This document shows, piece by piece, positions 1-11,159 of a DNA stretch of 64,000 bases (position 1 is its first letter; the number at the start of each line of letters is the position of its first letter). The translations under genes were made by a program, and so were the position numbers. Source of the DNA: Ichthyophis bannanicus (Eukaryota > Chordata > Amphibia > Gymnophiona > Ichthyophiidae); assembly GCA_033557465.1 (NCBI GenBank), contig CM066045.1:136979596-137043595 (forward strand). The letters are read 5' to 3'. Below the pieces are notes generated by a model. It did no database searches, was not told the DNA's origin, and worked only from the letters and a program-made list of their open reading frames with translations.

Positions 1-102
1 TACATGCCTAATGATCGAATCACCAACTATAACGGCTGTCCTAACCCTTCCCTCATGGACACATGGCCCTGGAGAAACTTCCTCGGTGCAAGAGGGTTTT
101 AC
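1..102 (-). mobile_element. CR1 LINE ORF1 fragment
   Basis: This short piece is the reverse complement of part of a CR1 ORF1. It closely matches the same segment of the plus-strand CR1 copy at about 19245-19340, sharing the encoded stretch around GPCAHGG and IIRHVD in reverse orientation. It stops at about position 100, where the Ty3/gypsy-like element begins. It is only a remnant and encodes nothing complete. Confidence 0.7.
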
Positions 103-159
103 AAAGGCAGACCAACTCTCAGTGCCCTAGGCGCTGGGCTGGCCACCGAGAGGGTGACA
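100..159 (+). repeat. Truncated 5' LTR (3' end only)
   Basis: Matches 4649-4708 at 58 of 60 positions and ends with ca, as LTRs do. The rest of this LTR has been replaced by the CR1 fragment to its left. Confidence 0.55.
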
Positions 160-681
160 AGTGACGTAGTCTGTTCGGATTTTTGCTTGGAATACAAAAG
201 GACATCCCAACTGACGGAAAAGAAAGAAAAAAACATCAGGATACACCAGACGTTTTGCCACATCTGGAAAGTATAAAGAGAAAATCTGCTAAGCTGCTGG
301 TGGAGAGTGGTTGGAGATTTCACTGGCAAAATCGTGCCAGGAGGATCAGAACACCGAGGATAAGACTCCTTTCTCAAGGCCTGAGTCTGCACCGTGCGAT
401 GGTAATGGGTAACTGGGCACGGGTGTAGAGGATTCAAGAAAGAAAGGGGAGTCTTTGTTCTGCAGTAAAACTAGTTAGGATTTAAAAGAGAGTTTGGTGC
501 CGTACTTGGTGGGCTTTTCTTTTTGCTTTCTCTGCAGGAACTACAATCCTTAAAAATGGATCCACAAGAGGTGTTGCGGTGGATGTCCAATCAGTTCGAG
601 AAGCAAATGGAACTGGCACATTGCACGCAAGAGCAGACAGCTGTGGCTATGTATGCCTAGCAGAAGCCCTTAGTAGAGCTA

Positions 682-3468
682 ATGGAGGATTTACTCGCCA
701 AGCAGAAGGCTACCGAAGAAACAAACCCATTGTTTGCTGCGGTGGTAGGACCACAAGGCTGTGGAGCCTTAACTTTTGGCCAATTAACAACTAATGATGA
801 TTTGGATGACTTTATTGAGGCCTTTGAAAGGGTTGCAATAGCAGTCAAATGGCCACTTGAGCAATGGGCAGTGAGATGTGCCACTTCCCTAACGGGAGAG
901 GCTTTAGCGGCATATAAAACCATGCCCGCTGCTCTCGCGACCAGCTATGAGGAGGTTAAAAAAGCAGTTAAAGACAGATTGGGTCTAACCCCAATGTTCT
1001 ACCAGAGAATGTTTAGAGAGGCCCGACTTAAACCTAATGAGACACCTAAAGCGTTGTATCAGAGGATCAAGGCTTTAGCATGGAAATGGCTTGTTCCAGA
1101 AGGAAAAACCCTTGACTCTGTGCTAGACACGGTCATTCTGGAACAATTCATGGAGGCAGTACCTCCTGAGGTGAAATCTTTCTTAATTTTACAAAGTTGC
1201 CAGTCCACTGCAGAGGCAGCCGTCCTCACAGAGCGCTATTTTGAAGCAGAGTTGGTGGGAAAACCAAAAGGAGGCGCTCTGAAGCTTGCTGGAATAACCA
1301 ACTTTGGAAGATTAGAAAGGGGTATGAAAGCAAATGTGACTACTGGAAATGCTGTTTTTTTCAAGAAAATAGGAAAATGTTATAATTGTGGAAAAGGGGG
1401 ACATTTCCAGAAAAATTGTACAGTGCGAACAGCACTAATGTCTGGAAAAGGAAAACAGGTGCGAGAAGGGTTCCTGTTAAAGGTGGAAGTTCAAGGCATT
1501 GTGGCAAATGCACTGCTTGACTCGGGTGTAGACCAGAGCATGGTCTCCAAAAAGCTCTGGCAGGCCGTTGAAGCCCATGGTAGGTCTGCACCAAGGCAAG
1601 CAGAAGGTCAGGTTAAGATACGCTGTGTACATGGTGCTTCCTCTCATTATCCACTATACAGGCTCTCAATAAAAGGGTTGGGGACCCAAAAAGAGGTTTT
1701 GGTGGCTGTTGTCCCACGGCTTCCTTATGATATTGTGTTGGGGAGGGACTGGCCCCCATTTTGCAGAGGGATAGAGGAGGGCTTAAATGTGAAAACAAGC
1801 ATGGTCTCCACTAGGTCCCAGGCCGGAACCTCCGCAGTAAGGGTTGACCCACCAGAGGGAAGAGAGGAACTCCCCGAGGATAGGAATGAACCCTCCGAGA
1901 GTGAGAATGAGTTGGTAGAGGAGGTATCAGAGATGTTTCTTCTACATGATGACCTAGTTAATGCCCCTTCCAAAAAGGTCAGGAAAGGAAAAGCAGATAG
2001 GCGCCGGGAGAGACAGTGTAGGACACAAGGGAGGGCTGAACTGGAGGCCGGAGAGGGGTTGCCCTGGGTGCCCGCTGATCTTGTCAGGAAATTCCCTTCC
2101 TTTCCGAAGGAACAACAAGCTGACCCCGCACTAAAACAAGCATTTGAATACGCTCAAACGGATAGAGAGACTCTTCCTAGATTCCTCCTAGATAAAGAGG
2201 TGTTGTACAGAGAGTTCAATGAGCCACAGACAGGAGCGGTAAGGAAGCAGTTGGTAGTGCCCACTACATTTAAAGCAATAGTTCTAAGGTTGGCCCATGA
2301 TCACCCTGTAGGTGGCCATAAAGGGATCCAGGGGACACTGGATCAAATCTTGTCCCACTTTTATTGGCCGGGGTTTTTTAAAGAAACCGCCTGCTACTGT
2401 GAGTCATGCCCCACATGTCAGCGTGTTACCTCTGCCAAGCCACGGGCAGTGCCCATGATACCTACGCCCGCGATATCAACTCCAATTCGCCGTATGGCAA
2501 TGGACATTGTAGGACCCCTGATTAAGACCCCAAGGGGGTTCCAATATATATTGGTGATAATAGATCAGGCCACGCGTTTTCCTTGGGCGATACCCTTGCG
2601 GAGTACTTCCGCTAGGACGATAGCCTTAGAACTCATTAAGTTGTTCTGCGAGGTAGGGTTCCCTCAGGAAATGCTTACGGACCAAGGCAGTAACTTCATG
2701 TCGAGGTACCTAGCCCTGCTGTGGGATGCATTTGGGGTGCGCCATGTAAGGACTGCCGCCTACCACCCCCAGTCCAATGGACTGGTCGAACGTTTGAATC
2801 AGACCATCAAGCAGATGTTGAGACGGGGTCTGAATGGGAAAATGTCTGAGTGGGATACCTTGCTCCCATTCGTTTTATATGCCTGTCGAGAGCATACGCA
2901 GGCATCCTTAGGAGCATCACCTTATGAATTGCTATTTGGTTGGGTTCCCAGAGGAGTTTTAGACATTTTACGAGAACAATGGGTGGAACCGGAAGTTCAG
3001 GACATAGGGGTGCCTCACTTCTTAAGGGATATGAGAAGTCGTCTGCAAAGGACATCTCAGGCATCAATAGAAATCTTAAAGGCCAGTCAACAGCGACAAA
3101 AGAAATATTATGACCGAGGGACAAGGCCTCGGCAGTTAGCAATAGGAGATAAAGTTATAATTATGGTAGCAGACGCCGGACCAAAATTCGAGTCCCAATG
3201 GAGAGGTCCGTGTACGATGGTAGAAAAAGTAGGTCCCGTTTCCTATGCCGTAGAAAATGATAGGGGACGTCGACAAGTCTACCATTTGAATGTTCTTAGG
3301 CCCTGGCATGAGAGGTCAGCAGCAGCACGCCTAGTTATGGTAGAAAAGCATCCTAGCGCCTCATTGGGAATTATGAGCTGTCTGAGTAATAGCTCGTCAG
3401 CCCGTAATATCTTAAGAGGGGGGGGATCTGTCATGAAGAAGACCCTTCTGAGCCTATGGAGTTGGTGA
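682..3468 (+). CDS. Gag-protease-integrase polyprotein of Gmr1-like element (RT missing)
   Basis: The 928-residue ORF encodes, in order: a capsid region whose C-terminal part (about residues 108-195, around YQRMFREARLKP and VILEQFMEAVPPEV) resembles the SCAN domain; a CX2CX4HX4C zinc knuckle (from 1378); an aspartic protease with a DSG triad (1519-1527); an integrase zinc-binding domain (about 2295-2430); the integrase core with D at 2503, D at 2680 and E at 2788, giving D-58-D-35-E spacing; and a GPY/F-like module (about 3195-3300). The natural start is probably the ATG at 556 in the same frame, cut off by a TAG at 658-660. Reverse transcriptase and RNase H are absent. The SCAN domain of vertebrate transcription factors is known to derive from this kind of gag. 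Integrase residues look intact, yet the copy cannot transpose unaided. Confidence 0.8.
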   Translation: MEDLLAKQKATEETNPLFAAVVGPQGCGALTFGQLTTNDDLDDFIEAFERVAIAVKWPLEQWAVRCATSLTGEALAAYKTMPAALATSYEEVKKAVKDRLGLTPMFYQRMFREARLKPNETPKALYQRIKALAWKWLVPEGKTLDSVLDTVILEQFMEAVPPEVKSFLILQSCQSTAEAAVLTERYFEAELVGKPKGGALKLAGITNFGRLERGMKANVTTGNAVFFKKIGKCYNCGKGGHFQKNCTVRTALMSGKGKQVREGFLLKVEVQGIVANALLDSGVDQSMVSKKLWQAVEAHGRSAPRQAEGQVKIRCVHGASSHYPLYRLSIKGLGTQKEVLVAVVPRLPYDIVLGRDWPPFCRGIEEGLNVKTSMVSTRSQAGTSAVRVDPPEGREELPEDRNEPSESENELVEEVSEMFLLHDDLVNAPSKKVRKGKADRRRERQCRTQGRAELEAGEGLPWVPADLVRKFPSFPKEQQADPALKQAFEYAQTDRETLPRFLLDKEVLYREFNEPQTGAVRKQLVVPTTFKAIVLRLAHDHPVGGHKGIQGTLDQILSHFYWPGFFKETACYCESCPTCQRVTSAKPRAVPMIPTPAISTPIRRMAMDIVGPLIKTPRGFQYILVIIDQATRFPWAIPLRSTSARTIALELIKLFCEVGFPQEMLTDQGSNFMSRYLALLWDAFGVRHVRTAAYHPQSNGLVERLNQTIKQMLRRGLNGKMSEWDTLLPFVLYACREHTQASLGASPYELLFGWVPRGVLDILREQWVEPEVQDIGVPHFLRDMRSRLQRTSQASIEILKASQQRQKKYYDRGTRPRQLAIGDKVIIMVADAGPKFESQWRGPCTMVEKVGPVSYAVENDRGRRQVYHLNVLRPWHERSAAARLVMVEKHPSASLGIMSCLSNSSSARNILRGGGSVMKKTLLSLWSW

Positions 3469-4648
3469 GAGAAGAGGATTCCATTGCAGAAACTGACAGG
3501 CAGTCTGAGCAATGGCTCAGTGTTTTCAGAGAGAATGTAAACAAAGAGAATCACGAGCTGGAAAGACACTCCCACGCTGTGACGTAGTCCCTAGTTCAGG
3601 AGATAATGAGATACACCTGTTTAAGGGAGGGGCACAGTTTAGCCCGGGGAAACAGGATGATAAAAAGTGGTCATTAGCCTGGACTAGGGGGAGCAGAAAG
3701 AAGGAAGACGTCAAGAGGTGAGAACCAAGGGAGCCATAGTCCTAACGCCAGAAAGAAGCAGCACAGGACAGGTGACATCTGGTAAAGGCAAGAAGGATAA
3801 GATATTTCCTGGAAGGCAGGCTTGGGAAAACTCACATGCTCCAGAGAGAGAAACCTGCTGGCAGGACAATACTTGTACCTCTAAGGCTGAAGCTACGAGG
3901 CTAAGAGACAAACAAACACAAGCTGTGTTTGGGAATCAGTCTGACTTTGCAGAGCTGAGAATTCCTTTCCCTCCAAAGCTGAAAGGTAGGCTTCACAACT
4001 TACATAGATTTGAACCTAGTTATAAAGTATTTCCCTGCAGTTGCCAGAATATAGCAGACTCTCTAAAAAGAAACTTCAGTATATATGGTAATTCACAGTC
4101 CTATCCTTTAGAGTGCTATCGAGAGAAGCCATGTGAGGATAGTGAAGACGTCTGTTTTAAAGTTCAGGATAGCAGCTCACTGACACACCCTGCTATTGCT
4201 GATGCTGAAGAAATGCAGATTGACTCTGATAGCAGTGAAATAGTGGATAACCAGATGGACTGCACGTTATGTTTTGCTGACCACGTTGAGTCTCTGTGCT
4301 GAACACTAGTTTGAGAAAGCTGGTAAAGCAACAGAAAGAATGGGGAATATTTTCTTTTGCTGAAGGAAGCTGTTATTGTTTGTTTGTACCGAGCACTGCA
4401 TGTTGTGAGCCTGAAGCTGATAAGGCTAATTTACCTGAGTTCTTGTCCATATCCCTCAAGCCAATTGTATGGCAGTTTCTCCTAAGTTATTTACCTGCAC
4501 AGAAATCCGTTGGGAAGGGGAAAAATAAATTCTTGTCATTGCCTGAAACACTCGACTACAACTCTTCTGTTCTCAAAGGGTACAAGGGACTACCATTCCC
4601 AGAAGGCCTTGCAGGACCAATGCAGGGTCATACTCTCTGAGTCAGGAA
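3469..4648 (+). other. 3' region of the Gmr1-like element, function unknown
   Basis: This stretch lies between the integrase ORF and the right-hand LTR end and probably contains 3' untranslated sequence and most of the 3' LTR. A reading frame runs open from 3718 to 4302 (195 codons), but its first ATG is near 4214 and I recognise no domain, signal peptide or membrane segment. A second open stretch runs 4296-4640. Neither is supported as a gene. Confidence 0.4.
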
Positions 4649-4708
4649 TACAAAGGCAGACCAGCTCTCAGCGCCCTAGGCGCTGGGCTGGCCACCGAGA
4701 GGGTGACA
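4649..4708 (+). repeat. 3' LTR terminal segment
   Basis: Counterpart of 100-159. The LTR end at 4708 abuts sequence of an R4-like LINE. The start of the LTR could not be located. Confidence 0.5.
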
Positions 4709-5230
4709 TCACTGTAAACCATTTCATCCGTAATCTGCTATCCTGAGCTGCAAGTATCAATCTCTCCTCCTTCATTTTCAGTTCACCTCTCCTTAACCAT
4801 TCATATGTGTTTTCTTGATTGACAAAGGGTTCCTGGAGTAACACTTTGTATTTGCCACTTGTTTTTCTTCATTTGCTGATCTAATTCTTTGTTTTGCAAA
4901 TTCTGTCATTTCCTTTCCTGTGTGTGCTTGTGGATTGCCACTTATTCCTTCTAGTCGTCGGAATGTTTGTCCAAGTTTGATGATGGAGACTGATTCTGGA
5001 TCTTTACTTTCATATTTTAGCTTTTTTTGCATATTTAGATCCATTGATGCTGTTAGGTAGGCTTGGAGTCCAATGATAGTAGCTCTGTATGTGTAATAAA
5101 TCTCTATGAAGCCTAGCCCTCCTTCAACTATAGGGATGTACAGTCTTGGCATACATTGATTCTTGTAAATTACCTCATGGGCATTAATGAGTTTTATTTT
5201 TGCACATCCAGTTTGCATTGGTTTCTAGAA
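4709..5230 (-). mobile_element. R4/Dong-like LINE fragment
   Basis: The minus strand encodes 141 residues (5218-4793) containing INAHEVIYKNQCMPRLYIP, EGGLGFIEI and TYRATIIGLQAYL. This matches the region C-terminal to the reverse transcriptase in R4/Dong-type LINEs, where a basic PRLY-x-P-x-x-EGG motif precedes a TTIGL segment. The second copy at 8506-9960 encodes the same region. The clade is inferred from remembered family features. Confidence 0.6.
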
Positions 5231-5234
5231 GTTT

Positions 5235-5535
5235 CTAGTGGTGTCTATATATAAGGTTATAAAGCGAGTGACCCATCATAACAGGGGTATTTCTCAATAC
5301 AGGCCCCTATTTTATAGAATGCCCTTCCTAGAGAACTATGGTAGATGGATGATCTGCAGCAATTTCGGACAGCTTTTAAAATTATGTTGTTTAAGAAGGC
5401 ATTTGAGGAAGGAAGTGGGGGGGTCTGTTTGATAGTGTGTTTTTTGGGGAGATGAGAGTATGTTAATGGAGTATGATCTGTTTATTGTATTGTACATCGC
5501 ACTGGATAGTTTTTGATTGTGCGAATCATAAGTGG
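5235..5535 (+). mobile_element. L2-type LINE 3' end fragment
   Basis: The plus strand encodes a degenerate piece around RNALPRELW and FKIMLFKKAF, typical of the last residues of L2 ORF2 (W-N-x-LP near the C terminus). It is truncated and frameshifted. Confidence 0.45.
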
Positions 5536-5539
5536 CCAC

Positions 5540-8505
5540 ACCAAAGCCTTTCTACCATGACCTAAGTCACTTCAGTACCTTGGTCTGATCATAACCTAAT
5601 TACCTTCTACCTCGCAAACTTCCCTACAACTGCCACCCAGAAATCTCCCTCAACCAACCCACGGAGAGTTAGGGCATTTGATAAGGATATATTCATTAAC
5701 AGCATCCCGCTCATGCCTCAAGATAACCCAACCAACCTTGATGCCTTTGTATCTGAATGGAACACAAACATATCCTCATATGCCGTCATGCAGGACAACA
5801 CATCCAGGATGAAGAGACTGCACCATGCACCCTGGTTCACTCCTCAACTCAAAACACTGAAAAACAAGCTCAGACAATTGGAGCATAGATGGAGACAACA
5901 CAGAAATCCATCTAATCACTTAGCTTCCATAAGAGCCCAAGTGAACTACTGCACATTCACTCTTCTTAAGAGAAAGGAATACCATTCCAACTTACTTAAC
6001 ACCTTTCTCAACTGCTCCAGAGAGCTATTCAACATAGCTCTGAATCTTCTCAAGACCACAACCAACACATTCCAAGCCTATGCTTGCACCAAACGATATG
6101 GCACAATTTCTCCAAGCCAGGCAATCAGCTACAGCTCCTCAACCCCAGACTTTCATCGACCCTGCTGATACCACAAATGCAACAACTTGGTCATCTTTCA
6201 GACAGCTGTCTGCCCGGCAGTTAATAGATACTATAACAAACCTCAACTGTAGCACCTCATCACTCAACCCCTGCCTGTTTTCCTGGATCAAAATGACCTA
6301 ACAAGATCTCGCCACAACAATCCTGCACACTGTCCAAACATCACTGAAACTGGGTTATATGCCAACTGCTCTCAAGCAAGCCTCCAACAGGCCCTTACTA
6401 AAAACAAACCCTCAGCAGACCCTTCAGCCCCATCATCATATCAACCTATTTCCAACATCCCCTCCCTAGCCAAAATCATAAAAAATGCAGTGCAGCTTCA
6501 GACCCAGGACTTTATAGATACCCACGCCCTCCCCCCCCCCCCCATTGACAGTCACCAACACGGATTAAAGCTTTTTCACAGCACCGAAATGCTTCTGACC
6601 TCTATCCTAGATACTTTGATCAAAGGCACACAGAAAATCTCAAGGATTCATTCTCATTTTTCTTGATGTCTCTGCAGCCTTCGACTCGGTCACCCACACC
6701 CATCTAATCTCGTGACTCTATACAATTGGACTCAGAGGTACAACATTACAGTGGTTTTATTCATACCTATCAAACAGATCCCAACAAGTCAGAATCAGAA
6801 ACAAAACCTCCAAACCTTTTGAACTACTACAAGGATTACTTCAAGGCTCTGCATTATCATCACTGCTGTTCAACATCTTCATCCAGCCCCTATGAGAAGA
6901 GCCACCAAAATGGTAAAGGAGATGGAATGATACACCTATGAAGAGAGGCTAAAAATGTTACGACTCTTCAACCTGGAAAAGAGATGGCTGAGGGGAGATA
7001 TGATAGAGGTCTATAAATTAATGAATGGAGTGGAACAGGTAAATGTAGATCGATTGTTTATGCCATCAAAATATAGAAAGATTAGGGGACATGCAATGAA
7101 GCTACAGTGTAACCTATTTAAGACTAATAAGAGAAAATATTTTATCACTCAATGTGTAATCAAACTCTGGAATTTGTTACCGGAGGATGTAGTAAAAGCT
7201 GGGTTTAAAAAAGTTTGGACAAGTTCCTGGAGGAAAGGTCCATAAACCTTTATTAAAGGGGACCTGGGAAATCCACTATTTGCCCCAATACAAGCATTGT
7301 GGAACCTGTGTCTTTTGGGGAAACTTCTAGGTACTTATGACCTAGATTGGCCACTGTTGGAAACAAGATACTGGGCTTGATGGACCTTGGTCTGATCCAG
7401 TATGGCATATCTTATATAAAATCATACAGAATCACAAATCCTCTCTCACCTATACACAGACATCATCCTAATCTACATTCCATTCCCCACCACCAACCCT
7501 GACTACTACTCTATTAGCCAATGCCTAGAATCTATCATCCAATGGCTCAACAACCACAACTTGCATATTAACCCCAACAAAACAGAAGTCTTCTACATAA
7601 CCAAACTCCCCTCCTTCACTCCTCCAGCCACAATTAAACTGGCCAGCTTAACCTTACAAGTTAAACAACATGTAAAATATCTTGGCATAACACTGGATCA
7701 ACAACTGAGCTTCCACCACCATATCAAACAAGTTACTAAGGCTGCTTACTTATGGATGAGAACACTCCGACACCTTCGTACCCTACTGGATCATAATGAC
7801 TTGAGAAGCATCCACCAAGCCCTCATCACCCCCATTTTGGACTATGCAAACATAATATACCAGGGGCTCCCAAAATCAACTTTACTCCCGTTACAGCTTG
7901 CCCAAAACACAGCAGCCAGAATAATCACAGACACTGGTCCACGAGAACATATCATCCCCACTCTGAAACAGCTACACTGGCTCCCCATCCACATGAGGAT
8001 TAAATACAAAGTCTCCCTAACCATATTTAACACCATTCACCACCTCTCAGTGAACATTCTTTGTCCTCTTCTGCATCAACCACTTAACAAGAGAGTGAGG
8101 TCAGCCAATCACAACCTCCTATCAGTTCCAAAGGCTTTCACCCAATCCAACACTGCCACTACCAGCAGAGCCTTCTCCTTCTATGCTCCCACCATCTGGA
8201 ATTCCCTCGCCCTGGAATTACATTCACTCTCAGACCTAGATTAATTCCACCATAAACTAAAAGCCCTTCTCTTCCTGGAGCAATTTGGATCAGGCTCTTA
8301 ATTATCCACCCATCACAACATGACTATGTTCTCATCCAAACTCCACTCAGCTCTATGTAAATACTTATATTCACCTTGCTAAGTTTTATTTATTGTTACC
8401 TAAGTTCTATGTAACGTTCTTGTTCTATTTGTTCCATGTACACTGCTGTGACTTGTAGATATAGCTGTATAGAAAAATTGAATGAATTAATAAATAAATA
8501 AATAT
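5540..8505 (+). mobile_element. L2-clade LINE (copy C), degenerate and interrupted
   Basis: The copy begins inside the endonuclease (SDHNLITF at about 5587) and runs through the reverse transcriptase (FLDVSAAFDSV-like coding near 6655-6690) to the C-terminal domain at 7561-8244, with ALITPILDYANIIYQGLP, QLAQNTAARII and LKQLHWLPI. It ends in an AATAAATAAATAAAT tail near 8505. Several frameshifts and stops, a poly-C run at about 6531 and a CR1 insertion at about 6894-7416 make it non-functional. Confidence 0.8.
6894..7416 (+). mobile_element. CR1 LINE 3' end inserted in L2 copy C
   Basis: The insert encodes CR1 ORF2 C-terminal sequence (MIEVYKLMNG, LFKTNKRKYF, LWNLLPEDVVKA) followed by a CR1 3' UTR ending in ccagtatggcatatcttat. 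L2 coding sequence resumes immediately afterwards. It is 5' truncated, as is usual for CR1. Confidence 0.8.
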
Positions 8506-9960
8506 CTTAGGGTCATGATCCCAGTGCTTTTCACAATGATGTACACTTCACAGCCAGCTATAAGTCATTGTTTTTAGCTTTTTCTAACAGAATCTACATA
8601 TGTCCGTGTTGCCAGTTTTTTCAGTGCTTGCTGTAAACCATCTGGTCCATAATCCACTGTCCTGGGCTGCAAGTATCAATCTCTCATCCTTCTGTTTCAG
8701 TTCACCTCTCCTTAACCATCATATATCCTTTCTTGATTGACAAAGGATTCTTGGAGCAATACTTTGTATGTCCCACTGTATTTGTGTATTTGCTACATGT
8801 TTTTCCTCATTTGCTGATCTAATTCTTTGAAGAGCTTTTTCTCTTGTTTTGAAAATTATCTTGTTTCCTTCCCTGTCTGTACTTGTGGATTCTCACTCAT
8901 TCCTCCTAGTCATCAGAATGCTTGTCCATGTTTGATGATGGAGACAGATTCTGGATGTTTATTTTCATATTTCAGCATTTTTTGCATATTTGGATCCAAT
9001 GATGCAGTTAGGACCTGTGCTCTGGAGGCCTATGATGGTAGTTCTGTACGTGTAATCAATTTCTATGAGGCCTAGCCCTCCTTCAGCTCTAGGAAATATA
9101 CAGTCTTAGCATACACTGATTCTTGTAAATTAACTCATGGGCATAGAGGAGTTTTCTTGTTCATACATCCAGTCTTTCAAGATCTTTAAGAGGCCAGTCT
9201 ATAATCTCGAAGTTGTAGGTGAGCACAGGAATTGCCAGCTCAATGATGGCTTGTATCTTATTATGTGATGTAAAAGCACTTTTCAATAATGATTTTAATC
9301 TCCTGTAATATTCTTTTACTGATCTTTCTCTCAGAAATTTCTGCTTGGTTGCCATTTCTTCCTCTACTCCTAGATATTTATAAACTCCTTTCTGTTCAAG
9401 TTCCTTGATGTCATAGCCCTCAGCCAGGGAGATGTTTTCCGTTTTGCTCAATTTTCTTCTAAGGAAAGTTGCCTTAGCGCATTTGTCAAGATCAAAAGTC
9501 ATCCCAATGTCATCAGAGAAGCTTTTCACTACATGGAGTTGATCTGCTAATTGTTGGTTGCTGGAACTATAGAGCTTCAGATCATCTACAAATAATTAGT
9601 GCGATGTTGCCTCTGGGTTGTTACCTTCTTTAACATTCAGGCTAAATTTGTATCTCAAAGAGTTCATGAAAATATTCATTGGATTAAATGTCATACAAAA
9701 AAGAAGTGGCAACAGGGAATCTCTCTGAAATATTCCTCACTGGATCTTGATGTTAGGAATGATATACTGACCATCTTCCTACTTCAAAAAGGGTGTGGAT
9801 TGCCACATTGTCAATGTGAACTTAATGTACTCTGTCAAGCCAGGAGTTATTTCATGCTGACAGTAAAAAGAAATCCAATAGAGTAATTGGGTAGACAGAT
9901 GAGACCTATATTAGAATGAAAGAGGCAAGCTATGGGATTTGTTAAGGTTCCTTTCCCAGA
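8506..9960 (-). mobile_element. R4/Dong-like LINE, second fragment with RT
   Basis: Read on the minus strand, it encodes a reverse transcriptase core with FVDDLKLY near 9580-9600, preceded by a DSLLPLLFC-type block. It is followed by 122 residues (9529-9161) with DIGMTFDLDKCAKA, YKYLGVEEEM and AIIELAIPVLTYNFEIIDW, then the EGGLGLIEI/TTIGLQ segment shared with 4709-5230. Frameshifts and stops are frequent. The motif order fits R4/Dong-like LINEs, which carry a restriction-like endonuclease; that domain is not seen here. Confidence 0.65.
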
Positions 9961-11150
9961 CAGTATCTCTGCTTGATTCTCCATTCATGTGGCAGTGAAG
10001 TCTATGATGAAAGAAATGGAGCTACACCACCCAGTCCAAGTGAGTGCAGCTGGAAGTGAAATCTCTCTGGGTGAAGAGGGAGATAGGGAAGGTTAACCAT
10101 GAGATCACTGGTATTACAGAGTGAGTTTGTGCTAATGTTCTCAAGAACAAGAAAAAGCAGGAATCTAAAACATGACTTTATTTAGTATACAACACTTTGC
10201 ATTTCATTATAGCTTCGAACAAGGTGTAAATAGTTCTCCTCAGAAAATGATCAGTAACAACACTAACTCAAAAGCAAGCCACTAACACCCAATACAATAG
10301 AAAGGAAAGGCAAGAAAGCATTTTCCTCTATTACATGAAACTTTAAAACAGAATAGTTCTACTTGACTTTAACTTAGGCCTCTCGTATATCTCATGTGAA
10401 GCCACTGCCATAGAAAGTCACTTAGAAATTCATAAATAGAAACATTAGACTTCCCTCTCTTTATTTTTGAATTCTGTTTTTATTCTCTTGGCGAAGTTAT
10501 GTTCACATGGACTATTTAAAAGACGTTATAGGTTCACCGGAGCAGGTGAATGTATAACATCTCTATTCATGTGTTTCTAAAAATTTGACAGAATAGTCCA
10601 ATACTATCCATATAATATGGGGTCAGATTTGGGGTGGAACAAGGGCAGACTTTAAAATTATCCGTATAATGGTGATATTCAGCTGTTAGCTTAGCAGCTG
10701 AATATCACCATATTTAGCTTAGTTTAGGCCACACTATGCATACAGTCAGCACCATTAATTATGCATCTCAGTGCCAACACTGGTGTTTAAATTAACTGGT
10801 GACTGTTCTAGTTGAATACTGGTTGCTTCATTTTTGAAAGATTTTCCAATCTCTACCTCTACCCTGTAAGGCAAGTCTGCAGCTTTCTCTTTTGATCAAT
10901 GACCTGAATCCATGATAACAACCATCCTGACAGTGAGCAATATTTAAAAGAAAACATTATAACTGTACCAGGAAAGGATTCAACCACTTCCACTGTATTT
11001 TTGATTATGGACTATACAAAAATTTCACTGTCTTTTCCTTTCCTATGATATCAGATAGAAATTCCTATCTACGCATCATTGTCTGATATTATTGTATAAT
11101 GAGTAATGTGATAAGTCAGCAGAAAGAAAAACATTCAGCACAGCCAAGAG
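9961..11150. other. Unassigned AT-rich sequence
   Basis: No coding region or recognisable element. It contains one compact hairpin (10669-10711), listed separately. Confidence 0.5.
10669..10711. repeat. 17-bp inverted repeat hairpin (MITE-like core)
   Basis: atggtgatattcagctg at 10669-10685 is exactly complementary to cagctgaatatcaccat at 10695-10711, with a 9-bp loop. It is probably the centre or end of a small palindromic DNA transposon. No target duplication was identified. Confidence 0.5.
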
Positions 11151-11159
11151 CACTGAAAT

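Larger units (their letters stand above)
100..4708 (+). mobile_element. Gmr1-like Ty3/gypsy LTR retrotransposon, defective
   Basis: A 60-bp direct repeat (100-159 and 4649-4708, two mismatches, both ending in gggtgaca) brackets a gag-protease-integrase ORF. I read the repeats as the 3' ends of two LTRs, the left one truncated. Protease is followed directly by integrase, which is the domain order of Gmr1-like elements (PR-INT-RT-RH) rather than canonical gypsy. No reverse transcriptase or RNase H is visible anywhere before 4708, so the copy is non-autonomous. The flanks differ (CR1 on the left, R4-like LINE on the right), which suggests later rearrangement. Confidence 0.75.
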
